From NCBI GenBank assembly GCA_023525975.1, contig CM042035.1:28859001-28923000 (forward strand): a DNA stretch of 64,000 nt. The letters are read 5' to 3'. This DNA is from Smallanthus sonchifolius. Taxonomy: Eukaryota > Streptophyta > Magnoliopsida > Asterales > Asteraceae. Below are positions 10,246 to 20,649 of the stretch, in pieces. Position 1 is the first letter of the stretch. Every line of letters starts with the position of its first letter. The translations under genes were made by a program, and so were the position numbers. The notes beneath the pieces are model-generated. The model did not search any database. It saw nothing but the letters and a program-made list of their open reading frames with translations, and was not told the DNA's origin.

Positions 10246-11704
10246 TGTCACACCCAAACCGACGACGGATTATACGTCTGGACGGACACAGTTGTTCAAA
10301 AGCACAAAGTTGACTATTAAAATTGAAGTATTCCATTAATAACTTTCAAATGTTCAATACAAGAAAGGAAAACACATAGTTCATCAAACATAACAAGAAT
10401 ACAAGATTAAACTGATAAAATCTCTAAGTCCAAAGCATCCTATATGTTCACAAGAAAGCCTCAAACTTGAGCACCTGAAACATGTTAATTAACTGTCAGC
10501 TAAAAATAGTTGATGAGATACAAAGGTTTTGACACGGTTTAACAAGGTATTTGAAAGTTTTACAATTCACTATGTACATGCATCTAAGGTATAAGTGTGA
10601 GAAACAAACAAGTTTAAACATTTTGCATATCAATCCTTCCAACCAAGATTAGGCATAACCCGAAGGTCACCCTTAAAGAATAGGTCCAGTAACAATCACC
10701 ATGGGCTCCCCCCGAAGGGTCAATCAAACTAAGTGGATTGGTCAAATACAATAGATCTAATATTGTTACTGTAGGCTCGATCAAAGTTAATGAGTATGCT
10801 AGAGTTTAGTCTAATTTAAGCATGCAAGTCTCAAAGCACATAACACAAAGAAAAGCATATAGACATAGTTGTTTATGAATTGTATAAGTCTAAAAGTTTT
10901 ATACATGTTTCACCCCAATTTTATAAACAAAAACAAAACAAAAAGGGGTTAAGTATACTCAATTGGAATGATGAAAGAGTTCCCAATAAGGATTAAGTGT
11001 AGTAAAGCCTCGAGGAAGAATATACTCACAACAAACCTAAATAACAAAGTTTAAAGTTCAAAGTTCGATCATAAAAGTCTATGGCAATGGATCTAGGTTC
11101 TAAGATTAACTAGGGTTCCAAAGGGAGACGAGAATGATTGTGTTATTTATAAAGTTTAATCAAGATTCTAAATAAAGTTTTAAATAATGACACAAGTCTT
11201 GAAATATCAAAGTTTATAGTTTAAAATAATTATAAAGTAATTAAAATAATTATTTAAAATGTTTAATGATTATTAATTACACAAGATAGGTAATAATAAT
11301 AGTTTTCTAAGTATTTTAAATAAAGATGAAATAATAATTAAGTAAAAAGAATATATAATTATTAAGGGTAAACAATAATTACTTAAAATAATTTAAATTT
11401 AATTACTTTATCTAATTAAATTGATTATTATAAATCAATTAAAATTATTTAAAGTATTTAGTCATGAAGCATTCATTTTACAAAAGTAATTTTGTATTTA
11501 TTTAATATAACATTTAGAATGTTTTTAAAAGTTTAAATGAAAGTATAAGTTTATAAAAAAATGTTAAATAAGGTTCTTGTTTAAATTAGAATTTTAATAA
11601 AGTTTATTTTTTTATATATAAGTTATAATTAATTAAATTAAAGTTTCTGTTTTATTTTATAAAATTTAGAAGTTTATAAATTTTCTGATTCTAAATAAAT
11701 AATG
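10246..11704. other. Left part of the gypsy LTR, no gene
   Basis: AT-rich LTR sequence up to the copia insertion site. Open frames such as 10124-10336 cross the LTR boundary and are not genes. Confidence 0.6.
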
Positions 11705-12072
11705 TGTAGGTCCAGATTTCACTCGAAAATCTATTAATAGATCGATTACACACACACACAGGCGAAAACTGTGCGTATGGTGGTGAAACAGAGGATAAAA
11801 TCAGAATTGGTGAAGATAACAGGGTAACCACGCTCACAATCAACACAAGAATGATATGAAAATGTAAGAACAATGCATCAAAACAAATACGTAAGTTGTA
11901 TTGATTAAAGAACAATGTGAAAGACAAAGTTCAGGGTTACAGCCGCTACTCACACCTAAACATTTTCAAACTAGGTTATTTATAGTAATTGACAGGTATC
12001 GAAACTATGTCAACCGAAACTACTAGTTTCGGTTGAACATTTACAAGTGAATGAACACCCTGTCGAAACTAC
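11705..12072 (-). repeat. Truncated 3' LTR of the copia element
   Basis: Matches 18068-18434 of the right LTR with scattered substitutions, including the TATA-like CTATAAATAA on the minus strand near 11978-11987. It ends abruptly where the internal deletion joins it to RT sequence. The ORF at 11691-11927 is a shadow. Confidence 0.85.
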
Positions 12073-12129
12073 CATCTATATGAATGAAATTCCTGACTCG
12101 GACTGAAACGCTCACAATCAACACAAGAA

Positions 12130-13027
12130 TGATAGAGGTGTTGATCAACGCTTTCACCATCCAAATCGGGAGACAGACAATGTCGAACTTCCACGGGAGT
12201 TTTGACTGGATGGGAATTAGCCATTTTGAACTTGGTCAAGATTTCTTTCACATATTTCTCTTGATGAATGAAATTCTTGACTCAGACTGATCAACTTGCA
12301 ATCCCAAAAAGAACTTCATTTCTCCCATAGAGCTCATTTCAAACTTAGAATGCATCACTTCTTCAAATTCCTTACACATGTGAGGATTTATGGATCTAAA
12401 GATGATATCGTCCACATAAATTTGCACCATGATTGTATCCTTTCCATCTGTCCGTTTAAACAGAGTTTAGTCAATCGCTCCTCGTGTGAAACCATTTTCA
12501 AGCAGATGCTTTGATAACGTCTCATACCATGCACGAGGTGCTTGGTGAAGACCGTACAATGCCTTGTCTAACTTGTAGACATGGTCTGTAAAGTTAGGAT
12601 CAATAAAACCCGGTGGCTGCTTGACATAAACTTCCTCTTGAACATTTCCATACATAAATGCGCTTTTGACATCCATTTGATGAACAGTGAAGTCCATATA
12701 GGCTGCATAGGCGAGAAACATTCTGAAGGCTTCCAAGCGAGCCACTGGTGCAAAAACTTCTTCAAAGCCAATCCCTTCTTCTTGATAGAAACCTTGAACA
12801 ACCAAACGAGCTTTATTCCGAACCACAATTCCTCCTTCATCCTTTTTGTTGCGAAACACCCAACGAGTGACGATCGGAACTTTGTTCTTGGGAAGGTCCA
12901 GCAGATTCCACACATTCAGTTTTGAGAATTGTTGTAACTCTTCTTGCATTGCTTCCACCCAGCTGTTCTCGAGCAAAGCTGCTTTGATGTTCTTAGGTTC
13001 TACTTGAGATATGAAGCACGAGAACAT
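12130..13027 (-). pseudogene. Copia reverse transcriptase, frameshifted and truncated
   Basis: The frame at 12467-13027 shows the RT start (WVEAMQEELQQF, KARLVVQGF, HQMDVKSAFMYGN, YGLHQAPRAWYE). The catalytic YVDDIIF lies in another frame (12248-12430), so there is a frameshift near 12450. A third piece (12069-12251) carries the block KMANSHPVKTP and then stops matching at SVDQHLY, where the internal deletion begins. RNase H is missing. Confidence 0.9.
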
Positions 13028-13035
13028 GCTGTTAT

Positions 13036-14352
13036 CTAATGCATAACATGCACTTCGGGTACGAACGGACCAATGATATTGTATGTGGGATGATTCTTGT
13101 GAATTCTCAACTGAGGAATCTCATCTTCTTCCAAGAGTTCATCCAGATTTGAGATATTTTCAGCAGGAGGATCATCTTTATTAACAATAGGATCTTCAGC
13201 AGTTAATTGTGGGGCAATATCTACTATTGGAATGGTGTTGTCTTCAACAGTTTCACTTGTTGCACCAGAATCGGAAGAGTTCATATTGGATTCAACACCG
13301 GCAGGTGCAGGGATTTCATTTTGAGCAGATGAGGAAGAACTTTGATCATTTATGTTCCTTAGATTGTTCACAAAAAAGTAAGGATTAGCAGGAGTTAATT
13401 CATTTGAAAGCATAGGAAGAATAAATGACTTAAACAATGATTCAACATCAAAAAACCAATCAGGACCGTCCCCAGCGTCCGTATGATTGCTTTCATGCCA
13501 ATTGATATCAACGGATTCCAGCACCATCCTTCTCTGCTTGTTGTAAATACGAAATGCTCGTTGATTAGATGAATAGCCCACAAAATAGCATTCATCGGCT
13601 TTGGCTTCAAACTTGTTTAGCTGATCTGAAGTATTCAGCATCGTGCATACACACCCAAACTTTCTGAAGAAATCAATAATTGGTTTTCGGTTGTACATGA
13701 TCTCATAGGGTGTCTTGTTGCAGCTTTTGGTAATGAGAACCCGATTTTGCACAAAACATGCAGTGTTGACCGCTTCAGCCCAGAAGGTCACGGGAAGCTT
13801 GGAATCAACAATCATAGTTCTTACAGCTTCAATCAGCGTACGTTTTCTACTTTCAGCTATACCGTTTTGTTGAGGAGTACGCGGTGCACTGAATTGTCTA
13901 GAAATTCCTTTGCTTTCATAAAAGGAATCAAGAGTGGCATTCTTGAATTCTGTTCCATAATCAGTGCGGATAGTCTTCACACTCAGATTGAAGAGGTTCT
14001 CAATTTGAAGCAGATAGGTCTTCATAATCTCTGGCGTCTCATCTTTCTTAGCTAGGAAGAACACCCAAGTAAACCGAGAGAAATCATCGGTTACCACCAA
14101 ATAGTAGGATTTTCGTCCAAGACTCATGACACTCACAGGACCGAAGAGATCCATGTGAAGTAATTGGAGAGGGGAGTCAATGGAATTTGTGGTTTTGGGC
14201 TTATGAGAAGATTTGTGCTGTTTTCCCTTGGAACAGGAGATACAGTGTTCCACAGGAGAAAAATCTTTGAGAGGCAATCCAGTGACAAGGTTTCCTCGAA
14301 CCAGGCGGTTCATGGTTTTAAAATTTACGTGTCCCAACCTCTTATGCCACAT
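13036..14352 (-). CDS. Copia integrase
   Basis: An open frame of 438 codons. It begins with the HHCC zinc finger (WHKRLGHVN ... CISCSKGKQ) and continues with the RNase H-like catalytic core: D in HMDLFGP, D in IRTDYGTEF and E in QQNGIAESRKRTL give the DDE triad. The usual Asn/Ser near the second D is Tyr here. A long Ser- and acid-rich linker follows before RT. The frame is open throughout but is no longer fused to protease or RT. Confidence 0.92.
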   Translation of the reverse strand: MWHKRLGHVNFKTMNRLVRGNLVTGLPLKDFSPVEHCISCSKGKQHKSSHKPKTTNSIDSPLQLLHMDLFGPVSVMSLGRKSYYLVVTDDFSRFTWVFFLAKKDETPEIMKTYLLQIENLFNLSVKTIRTDYGTEFKNATLDSFYESKGISRQFSAPRTPQQNGIAESRKRTLIEAVRTMIVDSKLPVTFWAEAVNTACFVQNRVLITKSCNKTPYEIMYNRKPIIDFFRKFGCVCTMLNTSDQLNKFEAKADECYFVGYSSNQRAFRIYNKQRRMVLESVDINWHESNHTDAGDGPDWFFDVESLFKSFILPMLSNELTPANPYFFVNNLRNINDQSSSSSAQNEIPAPAGVESNMNSSDSGATSETVEDNTIPIVDIAPQLTAEDPIVNKDDPPAENISNLDELLEEDEIPQLRIHKNHPTYNIIGPFVPEVHVMH

Positions 14353-14433
14353 AAATGATTCATCTTTAGAAGCCTTTGAAAGAAATCACAATTCAATTCC
14401 TGATGGGTTATTCATATCCAAGCTATAGGTGTT

Positions 14434-14760
14434 TTATATTCTGGGAGCACGCATGAGAATAAGTTCTTCTGAAATCACCACTCCAAGCTTCAATATCAGG
14501 CATTCTCTTGAATTAAACAAGGCACAGAAATCCTTATCACAAATTTGAGAAACACTAATAAGATTGTACTTCAATTGGGGAACGAAGTTGACATGTTCCA
14601 GACTATTTACACCATTCGATACTGTTCCTTGTCCTTCAATATTTCCTCCCCTTGGGTTGCCAGCAAAAGCTACATAATCTCCATCCATTGGATGATAATT
14701 TTGCAGCAAGCTAAATTGACCGGTCATATGTCTTGAACACCCACTATCTACAAGCCAAAT
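14434..14760 (-). pseudogene. Copia aspartic protease
   Basis: The minus strand reads WLVDSGCSRHMTGQF, the classic copia protease active site (DSG at about 14745), followed by FVPQLKYNLISVSQICD, the conserved block before the integrase zinc finger. A stop lies just upstream of the active site (near 14790), so it is separated from the preceding Gag-like ORF. In life it would cleave the Gag-Pol polyprotein. Confidence 0.85.
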
Positions 14761-14918
14761 GTTATCTCTGGTTCTTCTTGGTTGACCCTATACATAACGA
14801 ACCATTTAGACATTTTGACCAATACCATTGTTATCAAGAAGTTTCTTGTCAAGATAGGACATCACATGGGAATCATAATCAGAATCCTCCATAGATAAGC
14901 ATGGTCATCATATAAAAC

Positions 14919-16136
14919 CTAATTTTTAATTTTCCAGGTTCTTTTCAAATAATTTTTAGCATTCTTAATTCTTTTACGCCTAGATTTTCTACTGTGAGAA
15001 GACTTAGACGGCACATTTGAATTCAATGAAATTTTGGGAGACGATTCTTCGTTACAATCGGTTGTTGTCAATTTACAACTTTTTGAAACATGATTTGAAG
15101 CACCACAACTAAAACAAACTTTTTCACAAGACATCTTAGCTTGATAATTGTCATCACAAGATGAAGATGATTGTGATGTTGAGGCATCTGAACATGATAC
15201 GATTCTCTCTTCAATAACTTTGTCATGAAGACGTTGTTCTTCCTTTAATCTGAAAAATTCCATGTTGCTCATGGTTTCACGTGGTACATCATTCACAATA
15301 ATTCCTGCACTTTTAAACTTGGTAACACAGGGCACAACATTCAAAGATTTAGGAATAAAAGGTAAAGCATTTTTAAATTTAGAAATATCACTTCCCAATC
15401 CCATATGCTCAAAAGGCATAGAATCAAAATACAAGTTTTCAACATGTTCACAAATATCTGGTTTTGACATGGACATATTATTACATTCATCCGACTCAAG
15501 TTCATTTAAAACATTTCTAAAACGGGTACTCTCATCACAATCATATTCTGAAGTTACACAATTTGACTCTGCACATGAAGCAAAACTGTCAGAATCTGAG
15601 AACGTAATATAATCTTCAGCAGATAAAGAACACACATAAGGAGTAGGAACATGAGCAACATGCATATCAGTAAATTTACCTGACTTAGAATAAGGTGGTG
15701 GATGAGAATTATATCTAAGACCCTCTGTGACTTTTCTATTAAATTGTTTATCAATTATTCCAAACAAAATTTTCTGATCCATATTCATATGGTCAACTTG
15801 TAATTTAGCCTTTTCCGCCTTTTGGACTCTTTCACTCAAAATTTTATTATTAATGGTTCGAGTGTTAAGTTGCACAATTAAAGAACGATTTTCTCCAGAA
15901 ATGTCACGAATTTTCTTTAAATATAATTTCTCATTTTTGGCCACAGAGTCATACATCACCTTAATGTGATCTCGTTCGTCAATCAAGGCTTGTTTGATGA
16001 ATCTGTATTTCTGAATTTCATTTAAACAAGATCTAGCACCACAAAGTTTAAAAATAACCTCAGCAGGTACAACAGTGAGATCCTCAGCCGGCTCGATCAT
16101 GACACATTTGCCTTTGTCATCCACGTCTGCCATCAA
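14919..16136 (-). CDS. Extra Gag-like ORF with coiled coil and second zinc knuckle
   Basis: This 405-codon open frame lies between the gag knuckle and protease. Residues 50-110 are rich in Lys, Glu and Leu with heptad spacing, which suggests a coiled coil. A long acidic, Ser-rich middle follows, then a second CCHC-type knuckle, CFSCGASNHVSKSC, at about residue 345, and a basic C-terminus. Its position fits an extended gag-pol linker. It is longer than the usual spacer between Gag and protease in compact copia elements. The ORF is uninterrupted although its neighbours are broken. It may be the C-terminal half of Gag continuing in another frame; the function is unknown. Confidence 0.65.
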   Translation of the reverse strand: MMADVDDKGKCVMIEPAEDLTVVPAEVIFKLCGARSCLNEIQKYRFIKQALIDERDHIKVMYDSVAKNEKLYLKKIRDISGENRSLIVQLNTRTINNKILSERVQKAEKAKLQVDHMNMDQKILFGIIDKQFNRKVTEGLRYNSHPPPYSKSGKFTDMHVAHVPTPYVCSLSAEDYITFSDSDSFASCAESNCVTSEYDCDESTRFRNVLNELESDECNNMSMSKPDICEHVENLYFDSMPFEHMGLGSDISKFKNALPFIPKSLNVVPCVTKFKSAGIIVNDVPRETMSNMEFFRLKEEQRLHDKVIEERIVSCSDASTSQSSSSCDDNYQAKMSCEKVCFSCGASNHVSKSCKLTTTDCNEESSPKISLNSNVPSKSSHSRKSRRKRIKNAKNYLKRTWKIKN

Positions 16137-16169
16137 GGCTTTATCAGCAGCTTCCTCGGCTTGTTCTCC

Positions 16170-17399
16170 CTAATGATAGTGTCCATCAGCTTGACAAACA
16201 AGAGCTGTGGAGCTTGAAGATGTGTTGGACTTGGGAGGATTAGGAGCTTGCTTTCTAGAGGAGGTATTCTTTTCATGCTGATCCTTGGATGAATGCTCCT
16301 TGCAGTTTCTTGCAAAATGACCCAGCTGGTCACAGTTGTAGCACCTCATCTTCTTGATGTCAAACCCAAGAGTCTTTCCCTGCTTGAATCTATCCAAACC
16401 CGTCCTTTTGGTGAATCTATTGGCTCTTAAAGTCAGCATAGTCATGCACAAATCAATGTCCATTTTCTCCAAATCATCAGGATTGATCTGCTCCAAGTCA
16501 TCAGGTTGAAAACTGACCGGTGTCAAGTTTCCAGAAATCAGTGCATCATAGCACGACATAAAGGCAGTCATGATTGGGACATATTCATCAGGAATCATAG
16601 TAATAGTCTTTTGAGGAGCAGATGAACTGGTAGATTGAATAGCAGCAACAGAAGGAGGAACATCAGTCTGAAAGTATGAGCTACTTGAAGAGCTTGATCC
16701 AGCAATGAGAGCTGTCTTTCCAGACTGATTGGTGGGAGTGACTGCTCATTTCTTGATTTAAATCTCATAAGATTCAAGGATGCTGTAGACTTCTTATTGA
16801 GATAAGGCGCTTAGATTCTCAGTCTTCTTGATCATGATACGGTACATATTCCATTCCTCATGGAGAGCATCTAGAAGTTTCTTGTTTAGCTCCAGAGTTG
16901 GGTACTCAACACCCATTACCTTCAGCCTAGACACAATGCTTGAGAAATGGTTGATCAGATCAGACATTGATTCTCCTCTGACACTGCTGAATATCTCGTA
17001 TTGTTTCTTAATCAGATCTCTCTTACTCTCCCTAACTTCAGCACTTCCCTCAAATCTGGTACACAAGGCTACCCATAATTCTTTGGCGGTGGTGTACTCG
17101 ACAAAAGTATTGAAGATATCCATAGGGAGAGCCATAGCAAAAGTCCCATAGGCTTTGTTGTCTCGGGCAATCAAAGCAATGCCCTTTTCATCATATTCAG
17201 CCACAGTCTTAGGACGCTGAACATCAGCAGTAATGATAACAAGTTTATGGGGACCATCTTTGATAGAGTTCAATAATGTATGATCATGGAATTAGAAGAA
17301 AGTCTTCATTTTATTGGTCCAGTCATCAAAATCCCTTGTGGACACAAGAACAGGTGGTTTGTTCCCTCCAGAATACTCATTGGAGCTTGAAGTTGCCAT
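16170..17399 (-). pseudogene. Copia Gag (N-terminal UBN2-like part and zinc knuckle)
   Basis: The start ATG (17397-17399) gives MATSSSNEYSGG. Codon 36 is TAA (17292-17294), after MKTFF, where a leucine would be expected in this family, so the frame is closed early. The rest of Gag reads on in two further pieces (16794-17273 and 16170-16598). The second contains the nucleic-acid-binding CCHC knuckle CYNCDQLGHFARNC. Gag normally forms the retrotransposon particle. This copy is broken by the stop and by a frame change near 16600-16790. Confidence 0.85.
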
Positions 17400-17451
17400 A
17401 ATCTCAGAAACTTGAGTTAAACAGAAGATAGTTTTGGGTGAACAGGGTTGA

Positions 17452-17632
17452 TCGAAACTACTTAGTTTCGATTGAGAAACACTGATCGAAACTCCTAGTT
17501 TCGATTGAGAAAAGGTTGCCCGAAACTTCTAGTTTCGATTGAAGAAATAACTCCCGAAACAACTAGTTTCGATGGTTAACACTTGGTCAAACGAAGCAGA
17601 ACCTCAGTAGAAACTACTAGTTTCGATACCTA
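17452..17632. repeat. CGAAACTACTAGTTTCG palindrome array in the copia leader
   Basis: Five copies of a 16-18 bp near-palindrome (variants of CGAAACTACTAGTTTCG) lie upstream of the gag start codon. Related copies sit in the LTRs near 12018-12036 and 18379-18480. Confidence 0.85.
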
Positions 17633-18067
17633 AGTTTCGGGTGAACAAGCTGCACAGAGTAGTTTCGATTAGAACAAGACAAAAGGCTAGTTTCGATTGT
17701 ACCTTCTCCAGACAACAGTTTCGATGACTAACGAAATTCAGAGAATGTTCCCCAGGTAGTTCCGATGCCTTCTTCCCCAAGTCAGAAAACCTCCATTGTT
17801 GAAAAGCTCCGTAAATCAATATCACAGAAATGACAATCCAATCCAGCGAAAACCTTCGTCTAACACTCATGATTACTAATCAAACCTCAGATTTTGAAAA
17901 CACAAACAGAAATCTTCGGAAATCAATGAAATAGTAACAATGGCGATAAAACAGTGCTCGTAGAAATTTGATGCAGAAACCACCGAAAAACCACACATAT
18001 CACCTAGAATCGATCACTAAAACCTGATAATACTCACAAATCAAGAGCATAAAGCTTTGATACCAAT

Positions 18068-18598
18068 TGTAGTTCCAGATTTCACTCGGAAATCTCTTAA
18101 TAGATCGATTACACACACATACAGGCGGAAACTGTGCGTACGGTGGTGAAATAGAGGATAGAATCAGAATTGGTGAAGATAACAGGGTAACCACGCTCAC
18201 AATCAACACAAGAATGATATGAAAATGTAAGAACAATGCATCAAAACAAATACGCAAGTTGTATTGATTAAAGAACAATGTGAAAGAGAAAGTTCAGGGT
18301 TACAACCGCTACTCACACCCTAAACATTCTCAAAATAGGCTATTTATAGTAATTGACAGGTATAGAAACTATGTCAACCGAAACTACTAGTTTCGAACAT
18401 TTACAAGTGAATGAACACCCTGTCGAAACTACTAGTTTTGATTGAACAAACCTCAATCGAAACTAACTAGTTTTGATGGACCAGACTTAGACTAATTAAA
18501 GCAGTAAATTACATAAACTGAAATTACAAATAAGTAAACTAAGTTAAAAATGTTCAAAATACATTGATGCTATCAGCTTAAATAATCTTGACTCTACA
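18068..18598 (-). repeat. 5' LTR of the copia element
   Basis: Full 531-bp LTR, TG..CA on both strands. A TATA-like CTATAAATAG lies on the minus strand near 18340-18349. It carries the palindromic motif CGAAACTACTAGTTTCG, shared with the leader at 17452-17632. The left neighbour is the Met-tRNA primer-binding site. Confidence 0.9.
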
Positions 18599-18603
18599 TA
18601 ATG

Positions 18604-20140
18604 CATATTTATTTTCCTGTTTTAATTTAAATAAATAAATAAGCTTTGAGTTTTAAATAAATATAAATTTTATAAAATGCATAAGTTTAATAGTTTTCTG
18701 ATTTCTAAGTTAAATATAGGTTTTATAAACTTTTCTGATTTTATAAAATTAATATAAGTTTTTCTGTTTAATTAAAAGTTTATAAATTAATTTAAAGATT
18801 AAAACAAAAGAATTCATTTATTTTAGAAAATAAATAATAAGTTAAGTTTTCTGTTTTTATAAAATAATTTATGTTTAAAATATAAGTTTTATGAAAATTT
18901 AAAGTATTTTTTATAGTTTTTAAGTATTTAAAACTAATATTAAATATTTAATTTCTTATAGTTTTAACTTAGTTTTATTTAGTTAAAATATTTTATGGAA
19001 ACGAAAGTATAAATAAAAATCGGTTTTAGGTTTATAAAAGTTTAACATATTTTATAAAAATATTTAAAAGTATTAAAACTGGTTAAAAAGGCTTAAAAAA
19101 ATAAAAGGACAAAACTCATGCTGGTCGGATTCGAACCCGGGCCACCTGAGTCAACACACACGCACAACCACCCGACTACGTGCCTCGCTAAGGTTTTAAC
19201 TCGGAAAAGAAAAAGATAAGCATCATCCAAAATCATCCCCAAATCCCGTATGAACCATAGAAATCAAAACCCTAAATACGAATCGATTTACCCTCTGTCA
19301 GTGTAAATTGACAGAGAGCATTTGATCTTTGGATGAAAAAGAAACTTTTGGCCATTAGAATTACCTTAATCGAAGTCGAAATGAGGGAGAACAGGTTCGA
19401 GCTTTTATGCGACTGACCAAGGATCCAATCGGCAAATGCGGGTAATGAACAATGAAATTGAAGTTTCAGAGAGTTTGAGGGAGGTGTCGCGAAGGTGTCT
19501 GGGTTGCTATTTGTAATCGATTTCACCATTAAATGCCTGGACAGTTGGGGAGTTAACGGGTGATTAAAACGAATTCAATTTCGAACCACGCGGGTGTTAG
19601 ATTTGAATTTTAGCATTGAATTACCTTGGGTTTGGGTCGCACACTTGAGTAGAAGCTCGAGGTGCACTGAATTCGGTCGAACACACACGATTCGCTGAAA
19701 AGAGCCCAAAACCGGCCATTGTGGGATTCGAACTAGGGGCTGGATTCAGACTCAGAAGATTGGTTTAATTGCACAGCAGGTCCTGATGTTTCAAGTTTTT
19801 ATTATTTTATGCCCAAAATATGTTTTTTTCGTTTAAAACAAGTTTCAAAGCTGATAGTTTTAGTCCCTGGACTTTATAAAAATAAATAATATGTTTTATT
19901 TTTAAAAAAATCAAATAAGTTTTATAAGTTTTATACTTTATTATTTTAATAGTTTTATAAAATAATTCTTATAAGTTTATAGTTCACAAGTTTAAGTATT
20001 AATGTTAATAAATTTAATAATTGTATTATTCTAATACATATAAACTTATAAAAATAAATACACTTTATATATTTTTTTATGAGATGTATATATATATATA
20101 TATCTCTTTAAATAAGTCTTATATATATATATATATATAT
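18604..20140. other. Right part of the gypsy LTR, with tRNA-like B-box motifs
   Basis: AT-rich LTR sequence. On the minus strand two stretches contain pol III B-box-like cores: GGGTTCGAATCC at about 19128-19139 and AGTTCGAATCC at about 19724-19734. The first has an A-box-like TAGTCGGGTGG about 40 bases upstream. No tRNA cloverleaf could be built, so these are called tRNA-like relics only. The ORF at 19272-19529 has no recognisable product. Confidence 0.45.
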
Positions 20141-20455
20141 AAAGATCAAGAGAAAACCACAAAGTTATGCGAAAACCAAGAAAACCACTAAAACAATATG
20201 TAATACTATGGGTTACGTATACGTAACCGCAATTTTTTTGTTTTCTGTTTACGCATACGTAACACTATGGCTTACATATACGTAAGCCAATATTTAAATG
20301 ATTTTTTGGTAAAAATGTATAATATTACATTGATACTCTTATAAATAAATAAAAATAATAAAAAAGATATATTATTATATGATTGGTTAAAATTGATTTT
20401 TTAGTGATTTTCTCGGTTTCGCCTAACTATGTGGTTTTCTCTAGAACCCTCTCCT
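20141..20455. mobile_element. MITE family A, copy 1
   Basis: Terminal inverted repeats read GATCAAGAGAAAACCACAAA on the left, and on the right the complement of TAGGCGAAACCGAGAAAA. The core has ACGTATACGT-type palindromes. It is flanked by TA tracts. Other copies are at 37383-37670 and 52811-53107. It lies inside the gypsy LTR. Confidence 0.8.
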
Positions 20456-20649
20456 ATATATATATATGTGTATGTTTCAAGTTTTTAGGATTTAATAAAA
20501 TTTCATCGACACGTGCAAAGATTATGGAAATGGATACGTTCATTGGATTCAAAGGATAAGTTACAATAGGAAATAGAATTACAATACAATAGATGTAAAA
20601 ACGGTACATCGGAAAATCCTGGATATTACAATCTCCCCTACTTTAAGAA

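Larger units (their letters stand above)
11705..18598 (-). mobile_element. Ty1/copia retrotransposon, nested, minus orientation
   Basis: The right LTR (5' in element sense) is 18068-18598, TGTAG to CTACA. The left LTR (11705 to about 12072) matches it but lacks the U3-proximal part. The perfect TSD TAATG flanks both ends (11700-11704 and 18599-18603). The primer-binding site, complementary to initiator Met-tRNA, adjoins the right LTR (18053-18067, reading TTGGTATCAAAGC on the minus strand). The order gag-PR-IN-RT is that of Ty1/copia. RNase H, PPT and part of the 3' LTR are deleted at about 12070, and stops and frameshifts interrupt gag and RT, so it is not autonomous. Confidence 0.93.
10246..20630 (-). 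mobile_element. 3' LTR of a Ty3/gypsy chromovirus, split by nested insertions
   Basis: On the plus strand it runs from TGTCACACCCAAACC (10246) to GGATATTACA (20630). Read in element orientation that is TGTAATATCC to GGTTTGGGTGTGACA, a TG..CA LTR. Immediately to the right lies the complement of a polypurine tract (ATCTCCCCTACTTTAA, 20631-20646), followed by the 3' end of pol. Without the nested copia element (11705-18598) and a MITE (20141-20455) the LTR is about 3.2 kb. Long LTRs are usual in Tekay/Del-type chromoviruses (family knowledge). The lineage is inferred from the chromodomain. Confidence 0.75.

Noticed and set aside
19110..19200. tRNA gene
   Set aside because: Only B-box and weak A-box text; no acceptor or anticodon stem could be formed.
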